Assembly: GCF_003664645.1 (NCBI RefSeq)
Contig: NZ_RCHC01000001.1
Location: 62,001-126,000 of the forward strand
From: Acinetobacter chengduensis
GTDB lineage: Bacteria > Pseudomonadota > Gammaproteobacteria > Pseudomonadales > Moraxellaceae
Length of the DNA: 64,000 bases
Direction: 5' to 3'
The notes beneath the pieces were generated by a model that made no database searches, was not told where the DNA came from, and saw nothing but the letters and a program-made list of their open reading frames with translations. The position numbers and the translations under genes were made by a program. Position 1 is the stretch's first letter. Every line of letters begins with the position of its first letter. Below, in pieces: positions 1-12,897 of the stretch.

Positions 1-1070
1 TGATGCGCACAAGCCTTGTCATAAGCAACCACAGGTAAACCGCTGGCCATAGCCTCTAACACCACATTACCAAATGTTTCAACTTGACTTGGAAAGACAA
101 AAGCATCAGCACTAGCATAAGCTTCTGACAATGCAATACCACTCAAGCTACCCATGAAAATAACGCGATACCCCTGAGCCAAACGCTGAAGTTTTTCACG
201 CTCAGGACCATCACCTACTATAACCAAACACATAGGCTTTGTTTGGTGGTCTTGGCAGGCAATAAAGGCATTAATCAACACATGAAGTTCTTTTTCGGGA
301 GATAAGCGCCCCACATAAAGCAACACCTTCGTATTTTCATCTGCACCCCACTGCTGACGCACCCGAACAGATGTATGCTGAGGATGGAAAATATCAACAT
401 CTACCCCACGCCCAACCACTACAGTTGGACACGTTACGCCTAAAGACTGCAACAACTTGGCTGTGCCTTCACTAGGTACACAGGTTAATTGTGTGCTGTT
501 ATGAAACCAACATAAATAACGCTGAATCGGCTTAAGTAAAAAAGCCAGATCAAAGAACCGACTAAAATCTTGAAAGGCAGAATGGAAACCACTAGAGATT
601 GGAATTTGCTTATTTTTAGCCGCTTGTAATGCCGCCAAGCCCAGTGGTCCTTCCGTTACAATATGCACAACATCAGGTTCAAAACTTTCGATTGCGCCTG
701 AAACTTTTAAAAACTGTGGCCAGCCAAATTTTAAACTCGGATAACGCGGGATCGACTGCGCTACAACCAGACATTCCTGATAGGGCTTAAAGCTCAAGCA
801 TGGATTTTTTTGTTGTGGGCGGATGAGTAAAATTTTATGACCCAGTGCCTGTAAGCCTTTACATAATTGAAGCAAAGATAGCGCGACACCATTAATTTCT
901 GGTGGCCATGTTTCTGTCACAATCGCAATTTTTAATCGTGGCCGCACCAAATCATTCAACTCACGTCTATCCGCTTTAATATGATTGGAGTTTTTATTTT
1001 TAAAATAAAAGCGCAAGTTTTCTGGAAATTGCGGTTGCTTGAACAGGCTTGTCGCGACTTGATCAGACAT
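1..1070 (-). CDS. Glycosyltransferase family 4 (GT-B fold), 3' end cut by window
   Basis: Read directly from the minus strand, starting at the ATG at 1070; the end lies beyond base 1. The N-terminal domain opens with a beta strand and Gly-rich loop (KIAIVTETWPPEINGVA), typical of GT4 enzymes related to the GDP-mannose-dependent mannosyltransferases MgtA/PimB. The C-terminal donor domain shows VLLYVGRLSPEKEL, a GDGPER motif, and FPSQVETFGNVVLEAMASG, which contains the E-x7-E sugar-nucleotide signature. About 356 residues are visible, close to full family length, so only a short tail is missing. Family membership is secure; the sugar donor and acceptor are not determinable. It is on the same strand as the sensor kinase upstream, 86 bp away. 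Confidence 0.88.
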   Translation of the reverse strand, partial: MSDQVATSLFKQPQFPENLRFYFKNKNSNHIKADRRELNDLVRPRLKIAIVTETWPPEINGVALSLLQLCKGLQALGHKILLIRPQQKNPCLSFKPYQECLVVAQSIPRYPSLKFGWPQFLKVSGAIESFEPDVVHIVTEGPLGLAALQAAKNKQIPISSGFHSAFQDFSRFFDLAFLLKPIQRYLCWFHNSTQLTCVPSEGTAKLLQSLGVTCPTVVVGRGVDVDIFHPQHTSVRVRQQWGADENTKVLLYVGRLSPEKELHVLINAFIACQDHQTKPMCLVIVGDGPEREKLQRLAQGYRVIFMGSLSGIALSEAYASADAFVFPSQVETFGNVVLEAMASGLPVVAYDKACAH

Positions 1071-1156
1071 AGGCCACCTATTTATGTTTTTTTGTTTAGC
1101 CTACTAAGATTTCTTTGCATTTTAATGTGGATTCGATGACACTTTTTTGACAATCA

Positions 1157-3121
1157 TTAGGACATTAAACCAATCATTTTCTTTCTTACTGTAACACGTG
1201 TACAACCTGGCTTCGATTCCACTTCAAGCTCAGCATTGATTTTATTCAACCTCGTGCGCATGCTCTTTAAGCCCACACTCAAGCCTGACTCTTTCACTGC
1301 CGTGGTATCAAATCCAACACCATTGTCCTGCACAAAAGCAACTAACTCTTGATTTTGAAAACTCAAACTGACCTCCACACAATCAGCCTGACTATGCTTG
1401 AGCACGTTGGCGAGGCATTCCTCCAAGACGCGTTGCAATGCAATACATTCTGCTGGAGTCAGCATGCCTTGCCAGTTGTCCGGTATTTTCCAACAGATGC
1501 TTACACCCAATTCATCGAACAACTGATTAAAACGATGGCGTGTTGGTGCAACCCATAAAATAGGCGTGCCTGGTACAACAGTATCGAAGCTTGATCCGTA
1601 ATCAATCATAAGTCTTAAGTCATCACGCAAATGCTTAAGTACTGATAAAAACTGACGGTTATTTAAATTTTCACTGTTGTGTTCAATTGATGCCATAGAA
1701 CGCACTAATGAACTCCCCACCCCATCATGCAGGTCATGTGCAAATTGAATTCGCTCCTGCAATTTAGCATTTTTTAGCTCTAACTGATGGCTGTGTAACA
1801 AGCTATCTTCCAGCTCTGTACGCACCTGCTTAACGGTACGTTCAAGGCGGGCGTTAAAACGCTCTGCACCATTCATACTGCGGGTTAAGCGTAAAGCAAA
1901 AATACAGGCTAAAATTACCGCAGTAAAAGGTGATGCATAAACGGTTAATAAATTTCCTTTATGCTGATAAATCGTTAAACAATCATGCACTGATAAAGGC
2001 AAATACACCAAAAACATCACAAAGGCTAAACAATAAGCTTCTGGCTGTTTAGAACGATAAGCAATTATTGGATAAACCAAACAGTTGAATAGGTAAATAC
2101 CAACGCCAACAATAAAACTGCTTTTAAGTAGAAAATCTAAATACTGTGCAGGTGCAAACCAAATGGATAAGAAAAAAACTAAAAACAACCAGACAAATAA
2201 ACGCTCTAATTGAGGTGCTTTATAATTTGCAAAGCGCCATGCATATAAACAAGTAAAAAAAACAAACCCCAGAAAAACCAGACTTTGAATACGTGCAAAA
2301 TCTAATGTTTTTAATGCAAATAATGGCTCTACAACAAGGTTCATACCGATATACAGCACCCAAAGTAAAGTCGCTAAAGCATAGTAACCAAATGCGCTTT
2401 CCTTGGGCCTAAATACCCAAACAAAAATAGCAATTAATCCTAATGCAACCTCTACACAAAGTGTATAGGTGAGTAAATCTCGCATCTCTAGCCAGGCACG
2501 CAGATACTTTGCCATTGTGGATTCATAGTCCCCAATGTAGACCGAACCAATACCTGGATTCAGCTCTGAAACACCCTCCACTCGAATATAAACAGTGTTT
2601 TCACCTGTTTTTAAGATACCAATTGGCAACATCCAGCGCCTGGGCATGTTCCAGTTGCGTGATAAAGGTTCTTCGAGTGATTTGTTTTGCCACAAAAAAT
2701 GGTCATTAATATAAACCTGTCCAGCCATATTTATGAAACTGACTGACAGCATCATGGGCTGATTTTGCTTTTCTTCGCAATGGAATTGCCATGTCAACTT
2801 ATACCAAACCGTACCACTAAATTTGGGCCAGCGGTCATTCCAATAATCTGGCGTAGCTGCAATGGCTTGCCACTGTTTAGCTTCTGGGCGACTTTTACCT
2901 TGTGGGCCAATCCCTTTTGCGCTTTGAATGTGCTGGAGTTCTGCATGACATTTGGTCGCATACTGATATGCCTGCGCCTGTGAACTGATGAAAACTGACA
3001 ATAATAGTAGACAGAGGTTCAAAAATATTTGGCGTAGGTATGCCACATCCACATGATCAATACCTGTGAAACTTAAGCGTAAATTGCAAAATGCATACTG
3101 GAAAAACGCCAAAAGCGTCAC
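1157..3121 (-). CDS. 7TM sensor histidine kinase (7TMR-DISM / HisKA_3 type)
   Basis: Membrane sensor kinase. A leader-like hydrophobic segment (about residues 31-50) is followed by a periplasmic beta-sandwich resembling 7TMR-DISM extracellular domains (about 80-200). Seven hydrophobic helices span about 215-415, and a coiled coil leads into a HisKA_3 dimerisation box AHDLHDGVGSS with the likely phospho-accepting His at about 465. The C-terminal HATPase domain has the N-box region EECLANVLKHS and the G1 box DNGVGFD. This is NarX/LytS-like cytoplasmic architecture. The 654-residue version starts at a GTG; a GTG about 24 codons later would give a more ordinary signal peptide, so the start is uncertain. 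No response regulator lies beside it. A promoter and a Fur-box match lie upstream. Confidence 0.85.
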   Translation of the reverse strand: MTLLAFFQYAFCNLRLSFTGIDHVDVAYLRQIFLNLCLLLLSVFISSQAQAYQYATKCHAELQHIQSAKGIGPQGKSRPEAKQWQAIAATPDYWNDRWPKFSGTVWYKLTWQFHCEEKQNQPMMLSVSFINMAGQVYINDHFLWQNKSLEEPLSRNWNMPRRWMLPIGILKTGENTVYIRVEGVSELNPGIGSVYIGDYESTMAKYLRAWLEMRDLLTYTLCVEVALGLIAIFVWVFRPKESAFGYYALATLLWVLYIGMNLVVEPLFALKTLDFARIQSLVFLGFVFFTCLYAWRFANYKAPQLERLFVWLFLVFFLSIWFAPAQYLDFLLKSSFIVGVGIYLFNCLVYPIIAYRSKQPEAYCLAFVMFLVYLPLSVHDCLTIYQHKGNLLTVYASPFTAVILACIFALRLTRSMNGAERFNARLERTVKQVRTELEDSLLHSHQLELKNAKLQERIQFAHDLHDGVGSSLVRSMASIEHNSENLNNRQFLSVLKHLRDDLRLMIDYGSSFDTVVPGTPILWVAPTRHRFNQLFDELGVSICWKIPDNWQGMLTPAECIALQRVLEECLANVLKHSQADCVEVSLSFQNQELVAFVQDNGVGFDTTAVKESGLSVGLKSMRTRLNKINAELEVESKPGCTRVTVRKKMIGLMS

Positions 3122-3150
3122 CTTATTTTTTTAAATTATAAAGTTGCTCA

Positions 3151-3207
3151 ATCATACGCACGCTTACATAACCAGTACAATAAAAATTTATAATAATATT
3201 CATTATC
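3151..3207 (-). promoter_or_regulatory. Promoter with Fur box for the 7TM sensor kinase
   Basis: On the minus strand, TTGTAC (3175-3180) and TATGAT (3151-3156) are separated by 18 bp. Just upstream, 3189-3207 matches the 19-bp E. coli Fur consensus at 16 of 19 positions by hand alignment. Predicted transcription would begin about 3145, giving a leader of 25-90 nt depending on the start used. Binding is inferred, not shown. Confidence 0.5.
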
Positions 3208-3270
3208 GTTTGTCAGATTTATCTGTGGGGCGAATATCACCCCACCTTATCAAATGATGCTCAGTGTCAA

Positions 3271-4086
3271 TCACTGTATTCGATACATTAAGCCATCTTT
3301 AACCTGAAATAACTGTCCTTCGCCAAAATCGATTTGTTGCTTATCGCCACGCAAGCGCGGAAAACCAACCAATGCATCTAATTGTGCAGAGCGCTGAAAC
3401 TGATGGGTCTTTGGATTAAACATCCAATAGATAAATCGTTTATCTTCTATTTTTTTACCATCGGAAACATCTGAAAGCACCACATCATAATAGCCATCAA
3501 AGTTTACATCCATATAACCAATACTATTTGCAAAGGCAGTAAAACCCGTCAAACTTTGTAATAATTTATTGCTATTTTTATCAATTACATCCACCTGTTT
3601 TAAGATTTTTCCCGATGGATATTGCGCATTGTCTACACCATAAAATTTGAATACTACAACGGGTTTATCGGATGCTTTAAAAGCAGGCTCAAAATTGAGT
3701 GATGTTTTAGCTGCCGAGGTATTCCAACTGGCCTGCATGATGCCAGTGTTGGCATTTAGCGTACCATTTAAAGTTTCATTGTTCGGTGTTGCCATACCAT
3801 CAGCACTCACAGCGAGCAAATTGATTTGATCTGCTTTTTGTGTGCCTTTCAGTGCATAGCTCGTCGCACGCGTTTGATCATATAAAGAGCCATGCGGGTT
3901 CCAAATGCCTGCATAAAGATCTAAAAAGTAACGACCATCGGTAGAGCGAAGCATACGTTGCATAGAAACACGCACGTTATTTAAAGGCTTGAGCTGTTCG
4001 CTGGCAGATGTGGTTTGCGCTGTTTGTGTAAATGCTACACTTGGGAGAGCCAATACAGCAGTACAAAGGAGAATTTTGCTATTCAT
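3271..4086 (-). CDS. Secreted protein with FG-GAP/XAC2610-like C-terminal segment
   Basis: 271 residues with a clear Sec signal peptide (MNSKILLCTAVLALPSVAFT, cleavage near residue 20), so the product is probably periplasmic. The C-terminal half contains DVNFDGYYDVVLSDVSDG, a Ca-binding-like Asp-rich loop as found in FG-GAP and XAC2610-type proteins, followed by an aromatic FIYWMFNP strand. No catalytic motif is visible. It is on the same strand as the sensor kinase downstream, but a 149-bp gap with its own promoter separates them. The function is unknown; only export and the Asp-loop resemblance are supported. Confidence 0.7.
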   Translation of the reverse strand: MNSKILLCTAVLALPSVAFTQTAQTTSASEQLKPLNNVRVSMQRMLRSTDGRYFLDLYAGIWNPHGSLYDQTRATSYALKGTQKADQINLLAVSADGMATPNNETLNGTLNANTGIMQASWNTSAAKTSLNFEPAFKASDKPVVVFKFYGVDNAQYPSGKILKQVDVIDKNSNKLLQSLTGFTAFANSIGYMDVNFDGYYDVVLSDVSDGKKIEDKRFIYWMFNPKTHQFQRSAQLDALVGFPRLRGDKQQIDFGEGQLFQVKDGLMYRIQ

Positions 4087-4372
4087 TGTGAATCTGCTTT
4101 CATAAAGGAGAATGAATTTATGCCTACTGTATCACAATTAAAATTATACCTAATCTACAATAAGCCCCTTTGATTTGTTGTGAATGAGTAAGAAAATTTG
4201 CAGTGTCAAAAATTGTTTAGATTTATAAACTGAGTTCGATTGATGACATGATTATTTAATAAAAAGATATGCAAGCAATTTATTGAATTAGTAAAAATAA
4301 AACTTGAGCTGTTAAGCCATGCCTCAGCTTGGGAGATGGAAATTATACAGTTGAACATGAACCCTCTGAACC

Positions 4373-5617
4373 TCAGGAGTGAAAGCTAAATAGCTCATGA
4401 TTGCAACAAAATTCAAGCGCAAAATCATTTGGGTTTCCAAGATTCAACCATTTCAATTCTAATTTTGCATACTGACATGTTACATACAATTCAAATCCAA
4501 ATCCTAATATTTTATTCTCACCAAGGTACTGCAATGAATCTCTCTCAAGTGTGTGTAAACTTTGGTTAAAACAAATAAAACCTATTTTTTTATCATCAAC
4601 TAGCAATTCAACCCCATTTTTAACAACTTTTGCTGAAAGCCTAGAACAATCAGAAATATAATTATCTCTGCCCTTTAATAAACTATGTACAAAGAGCATT
4701 GAACTCTTTGAGTTATAACCATCCAAAACACTTTTATACCCCCAAGACTTCTCATCTACTATTTCACCGTAGTTTAATGAGCTTTGATATAAGGAATTCT
4801 GCAATACTTTCATTAGACCAAGAGAATGATATGTAAATTCTGCGTCACTAAAATTAATAAGTTTAAGATTCTTAAATAAATTATATTTAGCTAATAATTG
4901 GTGCAAGTCTACGTCTAAAATTTCATCATCCTGCGAAACCAATAAATAATAAAAAGAAATATGCAATGCAAACACCAACCCTTTTGTATAAGGAGCTGTG
5001 ATCATTTGAACATAATCATATTTTTCAGAATCCGCTATATTCATTCGATCAAGTCTTTTTAATATTAGAACCAAATAATCACGGTATGCGCATATACCAT
5101 GATCAACCCCAATATCATTTTTTATTTTTCCAAATTTTTCAGGGGGATTCATCTTTTCTTTTACAATTTCATTCAGTTTTTCATGATCGATTTTCTTAGA
5201 TAAAATATTTAGCTGATCAAGTGAGTACAAATAAATGCTTTCAAATTGCTGTAATGCCTGTTTTTCAAGCTGAGCGCTAATTAGCTCTCGATTTTCAGAT
5301 AACCCTTCTCTAGTTAACTTTAATGTCCACAAAACCCCCATAAGGCTGAGAAATGCAAACAGAGGATTTAACAATCCCCCCATGAAATCACCAAAAGCAC
5401 CCAATGCATTTCGTGGCGTATCTCCCTCCCATAGTATTTTAAAATTAAAGGGATTACCTACTTTCTCAACGTAAACTCCCCAAAGATAATTTGCAAAGAT
5501 AAAACAAATGAATAATGGCAAAATTATATAAAGAAACATTCCCCATAAAAATTTAATAAAAACTTTACCCTTCACCCAACAATCTCTCATTAAGTTCTTC
5601 TTTTTCTTATCATCCAT
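4373..5617 (-). CDS. Membrane protein resembling putative phage abortive-infection (AbiC-like) family
   Basis: 414 residues. A transmembrane helix spans about 23-49. The motif GAFGDFMGGLLNPLFAFLS (about 73-91) runs into a second helix, and a long coiled-coil (about 100-150, rich in E/Q/L) follows. A helical region contains YRDYLVLILKRLDRMN and AP-YTKGLVFALHISFYYL. This order (FGD..G..NP, TM, coiled coil, helical 'ff' block) is that of the putAbiC family (Pfam PF16872). The assignment rests on motif memory, not a search. The gene is clearly more AT-rich than ilvC next door. The ATG at 5617 touches the ilvC terminator T-tract and has no normal RBS. An ATG at 5590 preceded by AAGAAG is an alternative start. 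Confidence 0.6.
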   Translation of the reverse strand: MDDKKKKNLMRDCWVKGKVFIKFLWGMFLYIILPLFICFIFANYLWGVYVEKVGNPFNFKILWEGDTPRNALGAFGDFMGGLLNPLFAFLSLMGVLWTLKLTREGLSENRELISAQLEKQALQQFESIYLYSLDQLNILSKKIDHEKLNEIVKEKMNPPEKFGKIKNDIGVDHGICAYRDYLVLILKRLDRMNIADSEKYDYVQMITAPYTKGLVFALHISFYYLLVSQDDEILDVDLHQLLAKYNLFKNLKLINFSDAEFTYHSLGLMKVLQNSLYQSSLNYGEIVDEKSWGYKSVLDGYNSKSSMLFVHSLLKGRDNYISDCSRLSAKVVKNGVELLVDDKKIGFICFNQSLHTLERDSLQYLGENKILGFGFELYVTCQYAKLELKWLNLGNPNDFALEFCCNHELFSFHS

Positions 5618-5620
5618 AAA

Positions 5621-5648
5621 AAAACCCCGCTTCCGCAGGGTTTTTTAT
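5621..5648. terminator. Intrinsic terminator of ilvC
   Basis: A-tract, CCCCGC-TTCC-GCAGGG hairpin with one mismatch, then T6. Read on the minus strand it ends in T7 and closes the ilv operon 28 bp after ilvC. The T-run is immediately followed by the start codon of the AbiC-like gene. It can act in both directions. Confidence 0.8.
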
Positions 5649-5675
5649 AGCATAAAAATCAGCTAAATAAAGAAC

Positions 5676-6761
<1,086 letters not shown>

Positions 6762-6767
6762 TTAAGC

Positions 6768-6787
6768 GTCTGCCCTCATGGGCAGAC
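6768..6787 (-). promoter_or_regulatory. Intercistronic stem-loop ilvH-ilvC
   Basis: Perfect 8-bp stem (GTCTGCCC / GGGCAGAC) with a 4-nt loop, between the ilvH stop and ilvC start. No T-tract follows on either strand, so mRNA processing or stabilisation is more likely than termination. Confidence 0.5.
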
Positions 6788-6803
6788 ATGTCTGTTTAAA
6801 AAA

Positions 6804-7295
6804 TTAGATGGTTAAAACTTTTTCGCCACGCGCGATGCCTGAAACACCCGAACGCACAACTTCAAGAATGGTATTTTCAGCCAAGGCATCAATAAAACCA
6901 TCAATCTTTTCAGTTGTCCCAGCGATTTGAATCGTATACGTCGTCGGGGTTACATCCACCACTTGAGCACGGAAAATATCCGCTGTGCGTTTGATTTCAG
7001 CACGTGCTGAACCTAATGCTTTCACTTTAATCAGCATCAGTTCACGCTCAATGTGTGCACCTTCAGACAAATCAACTACTTTTACAACTTCAACTAATTT
7101 ATTGAGTTGCTTAGTAATTTGCTCAATCTTGTGGTCATCACCATAAGTCGTCAACGTTAGGCGTGACAGTGTTGGATCTTCAGTAGGCGCTACGTTTAAA
7201 GTCTCAATGTTATAATTACGTTGAGAAAATAAACCCACCAAACGTGAAAGCGCGCCTGCTTCATTTTCTACAAGTACAGAGATGATATGTCTCAT
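6804..7295 (-). CDS. ilvH: Acetolactate synthase small (regulatory) subunit
   Basis: 163 residues, the normal length for the valine-sensing subunit. The N-terminal ACT domain begins [26 protein letters not shown], where the N-E-x-G-A-L-x-R pattern binds the effector. The second half is the IlvN C-terminal domain (ELMLIKV...). Its ATG overlaps the ilvI stop by 4 bp (ATGA), which implies translational coupling and matched stoichiometry with the catalytic subunit. Confidence 0.97.
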   Translation of the reverse strand: MRHIISVLVENEAGALSRLVGLFSQRNYNIETLNVAPTEDPTLSRLTLTTYGDDHKIEQITKQLNKLVEVVKVVDLSEGAHIERELMLIKVKALGSARAEIKRTADIFRAQVVDVTPTTYTIQIAGTTEKIDGFIDALAENTILEVVRSGVSGIARGEKVLTI

Positions 7296-9019
7296 GATGT
7301 GCGCTCCCCTTTACCTAACCACATGTCTTTCATTGACTGGCCAGCAATTAACATTGGATAAACGTGTTCACTACGATCAACCATCACGTTAATGAATACA
7401 CATTTATCATTAATTGCCATGGCTTCAGCAAGCTTAGACTCAAGCTCATCCGCATGGTCAATTTGAATGCCAACATGACCGTATGCTTCCATCAATTTAG
7501 GGAAGTCTGGTAGTGACTCTACATAAGAGCTCGAATGACGACCTTCGTAGTTCATATCCTGCCATTGTTTCACCATACCTAAGGCACGGTTGTTCAAGCA
7601 TAGAATTTTTACATTTAAGCCATATTGCTTACATGTAGAAAGTTCTTGGATACACATCTGAATAGATGCTTCACCTGTGATACACACCACTTGCTGATCT
7701 GGGAATGCAAGCTTAGCCGCCATTGCATACGGCAAGCCAACGCCCATTGTGCCTAGACCACCAGAGTTGATCCATTGACGTGGACGCGTATATTTGTAGT
7801 ACAACGCGCCAAACATTTGGTGCTGACCTACGTCAGAAGTAATGATGGCTTGGCTATTGGTAATTTTGTCCAATGCTGCAACAACTTGCTGAGGCTTCAT
7901 TGTGCCGTCAGTTGGCGCAACAATTTTCAAACCATGTGCTTCGCGCCATGCATTAATTTGCTTCCACCAATCGGCAATTGCTTCTGGATTTGGCTTAGAA
8001 ACATTTAACTGTTTCAATTGAGCCAACATTTCCTGAAGTACAGGTTCAACTGCACCTACAATTGGAATATGCGCCATAATGGTTTTTGAAATCGTTGCAG
8101 GGTCGATATCAATATGGATCACTTTGGCATTTGGACAGAACTTAGCTGGATTATTGGTTACGCGGTCATCAAAACGCGCACCAATGGCTAAAATCACATC
8201 CGCATTCGCCATGGTCATATTAGCTTCGTATGTACCGTGCATACCCAACATGCCCACAAATTGTGGATCAGTGCCTGGGAATGCGCCTAAGCCCATTAAC
8301 GTGTTAGTTACTGGATAACCCAATAAATGCGCAAGTTCTGTCAATAAAGCTGAAGCATTGCCCTGTACAACACCGCCACCCGTATAAATAATTGGGCGTT
8401 TAGCGCTAAGAAGCTCTTCAATTGCTTTACGAATTTGACCTGAATGACCACGGTGAGGTGGCTGGTAAGAACGCATCTTCACTTTTTCAGGATATTCGTA
8501 AGCGAACTTTTCTGCAGGATTGGTCGCATCTTTTGGAATATCGACAACCACAGGACCTGGACGGCCAGATGAAGCGATATAGAATGCTTTTTTGATAATT
8601 GCCGGGATTTCGCTAGCATGACGCACCTGGAAACTATGTTTTACGATTGGACGAGAAATACCGACCATATCAGTTTCTTGGAATGCATCTTCACCAATTA
8701 AGTGACTCGCAACTTGGCCTGACAAAATCACCATTGGGATTGAGTCCATGTAGGCTGTAGCAATTGGAGTGACTGTATTTGTAGCGCCCGGACCTGATGT
8801 TACGAGAACAACACCAGTCTTACCTGTTACACGTGAGTAAGCATCTGCCATGTGGCCAGCAGCTTGTTCGTGACGTACGAGGTAATGGTTAATTCTTTCT
8901 TGTTGAAATAGCGCATCGTAAATATGCAGTACTGCGCCGCCTGGGTATCCAAAAACATGTTCAACGCCTTCGTCCGCTAATGCGCGAACAAGCATTTCAC
9001 CACCAGATAAAAGTTCCAA
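7292..9019 (-). CDS. ilvI: Acetolactate synthase large (catalytic) subunit
   Basis: 575-residue ThDP- and FAD-dependent enzyme that condenses pyruvate with pyruvate or 2-ketobutyrate. The N-terminal Pyr domain carries the catalytic Glu in [14 protein letters not shown]. The central FAD domain and the C-terminal PP domain ([11 protein letters not shown]...) follow. The diphosphate/Mg motif reads GEASIQM instead of the textbook GDGS; the downstream NN of the motif is present ([13 protein letters not shown]). The start is TTG at 9019 with AGGGTG eight bases upstream. First gene of the ilv operon. Confidence 0.97.
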   Translation of the reverse strand: MELLSGGEMLVRALADEGVEHVFGYPGGAVLHIYDALFQQERINHYLVRHEQAAGHMADAYSRVTGKTGVVLVTSGPGATNTVTPIATAYMDSIPMVILSGQVASHLIGEDAFQETDMVGISRPIVKHSFQVRHASEIPAIIKKAFYIASSGRPGPVVVDIPKDATNPAEKFAYEYPEKVKMRSYQPPHRGHSGQIRKAIEELLSAKRPIIYTGGGVVQGNASALLTELAHLLGYPVTNTLMGLGAFPGTDPQFVGMLGMHGTYEANMTMANADVILAIGARFDDRVTNNPAKFCPNAKVIHIDIDPATISKTIMAHIPIVGAVEPVLQEMLAQLKQLNVSKPNPEAIADWWKQINAWREAHGLKIVAPTDGTMKPQQVVAALDKITNSQAIITSDVGQHQMFGALYYKYTRPRQWINSGGLGTMGVGLPYAMAAKLAFPDQQVVCITGEASIQMCIQELSTCKQYGLNVKILCLNNRALGMVKQWQDMNYEGRHSSSYVESLPDFPKLMEAYGHVGIQIDHADELESKLAEAMAINDKCVFINVMVDRSEHVYPMLIAGQSMKDMWLGKGERTS

Positions 9020-9025
9020 CTTGAT

Positions 9026-9079
9026 TCACCCTAATCTTTTTTCGTCGACAAATAGGAGATATTTGCGACGCTCATTCAT
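9026..9079 (-). other. Possible 17-codon leader ORF before ilvI
   Basis: ATG at 9079 opens MNERRKYLLFVDEKRLG and stops seven bases before the ilvI TTG, with the stop inside the ilvI SD region. It contains two adjacent Leu codons plus Val and a third Leu. It has no convincing SD of its own, and no terminator/antiterminator pair is visible, so attenuation is only a speculation. Confidence 0.25.
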
Positions 9080-9093
9080 TGATTGTCTGCACT

Positions 9094-9122
9094 GTTATAG
9101 CACACAAATTTCATAGTTTTCA
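9094..9122 (-). promoter_or_regulatory. Candidate promoter of the ilvIHC operon
   Basis: Minus strand: extended -10 TGC-TATAAC (hexamer 9094-9099) with a weak -35 TGAAAA (9117-9122) 17 bp upstream. This predicts a leader of about 70 nt before the TTG start of ilvI. Confidence 0.45.
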
Positions 9123-9720
9123 TAGCAATAAGAAAAAAATCTGACCTACTTGCTGTTTGAGCAATATGGGGTCTAAAACATGTTGGGATAAACATATTTT
9201 GTTGGCTTTGTTCATCTTCTCGGCTAGAGAGGAAGTCCATTGCTAAAATGTACTTATTCGAAGGGTGATCGATCTAAGACATATAAAACTAAAGACAGCA
9301 TTTTTGTGGTTTAAACCTTTAATGTCAAGTTTAAAAATTAGCTTTTTCTTGTTTATTTAGAGACCGTTTACTTTTTAGTCTTTGTGAAGTAGTGCGCAAT
9401 CTTGTCTTGCACTGATTTATGAGCATAAATTTTTAAAACAAATAAAAAACTTTTATATATTGAATAAATAATTTAAATATAAAAATCATTCTTCATTTTC
9501 CAAACCCTAAATTCCCTTCAATTCAATTTCTATGACCATTTAAATATTGATGAATTTACAAGCAATAACTGCCTATTTTTAAAACACTGTATTTAATAAA
9601 CACCACTCATCTGTTGTCACACAAAAAGACATAGCGCGTTCATAAAAAAAGGCGCAAAATTTCCCTATAATTTTCATTATCATGATCTGTTATTGACTAA
9701 AAAAAGGATATCTCATCGAC
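9123..9720. other. AT-rich intergenic region between divergent ilvI and DUF4124 gene
   Basis: About 600 bp with no reading frame worth calling on either strand. A TATAAT at 9666-9671 is a likely -10 for the plus-strand gene at 9721. I see no repeat or stable hairpin; an unrecognised small RNA could be present. Confidence 0.5.
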
Positions 9721-10083
9721 ATGAAAAACACTTATACAAAGATAGGCCTATTGAGCCTTTCAATTGCACTAACTGGTCTTGCACCAAGCACATTTGCACA
9801 AAACTTTTATAAATGGGTCGATGCGAAAGGTTCGACACATTACACGGCAACTCCGCCACCAAGTAACGCCAAAAAGAAAAGCAAAGTTGAAACTTATGGC
9901 TGGAAAACAACACCTGCTGTTAAAGCAAACAATGCATCTGAAAGCGAACAGGTAACGCCACCTCAAAATGCACCAACGACTACTCCAGCGCAAACAAGCA
10001 ACCATCAAACACAAAATACGCCAATACCACAGATAAGTAATCCAACACCGCCACAAAGTGCACCATCAGCAAATGCTCGTTAA
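9721..10083 (+). CDS. DUF4124-domain secreted protein
   Basis: 120 residues. A Sec signal peptide ends at about 26 (STFAQ). The DUF4124 core follows: NFYKWVDAKGSTHYTATPPP, the usual 'YKWvDa.G.thYs..PP' pattern. The remainder (about 60-120) is low-complexity, rich in Pro, Thr, Gln and Asn, and probably disordered. DUF4124 proteins are exported, with no agreed function. It stands alone, upstream of leuS in the same direction but with structured RNA between them. Confidence 0.8.
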   Translation: MKNTYTKIGLLSLSIALTGLAPSTFAQNFYKWVDAKGSTHYTATPPPSNAKKKSKVETYGWKTTPAVKANNASESEQVTPPQNAPTTTPAQTSNHQTQNTPIPQISNPTPPQSAPSANAR

Positions 10084-10102
10084 ATAGCATTGTTTGCGCT
10101 AT

Positions 10103-10169
10103 AAAAAGCCACGCTCTTTAAGCTAAAAAGTAACAACAAACTTTGGTTTAAAGATATCCGTGGCTTTTT
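10103..10169 (+). terminator. Long-loop hairpin between the DUF4124 gene and leuS
   Basis: Perfect 11-bp arms AAAAAGCCACG (10103-10113) and CGTGGCTTTTT (10159-10169) enclose 45 nt containing further weak pairing (CTTTAA with TTAAAG). The arm ends in T5, so it can serve as a terminator. The long loop is unusual. Confidence 0.5.
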
Positions 10170-10240
10170 CCCATTTTAAAACATCGTCAAAATTCACTTT
10201 TAGGTGTGTTTTGCGCTATGCTGTGTCACAAACTTTTTAA

Positions 10241-12883
<2,643 letters not shown>

Positions 12884-12897
12884 AGAATCTCCCCTAG

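Noticed and set aside
3222-3243. GTGGGG/CCCCAC hairpin after the secreted-protein gene as a terminator
   Set aside because: No T-tract on either strand and a loose loop.
9666-9684. Fur-like stretch upstream of the DUF4124 gene
   Set aside because: Only about 12 of 19 matches, which AT-rich sequence reaches by chance; TATAAT there is better read as a -10.
10103-10169. T-box-like leader for leuS
   Set aside because: T-boxes are essentially absent from gamma-proteobacteria, and no T-box core sequence is visible.
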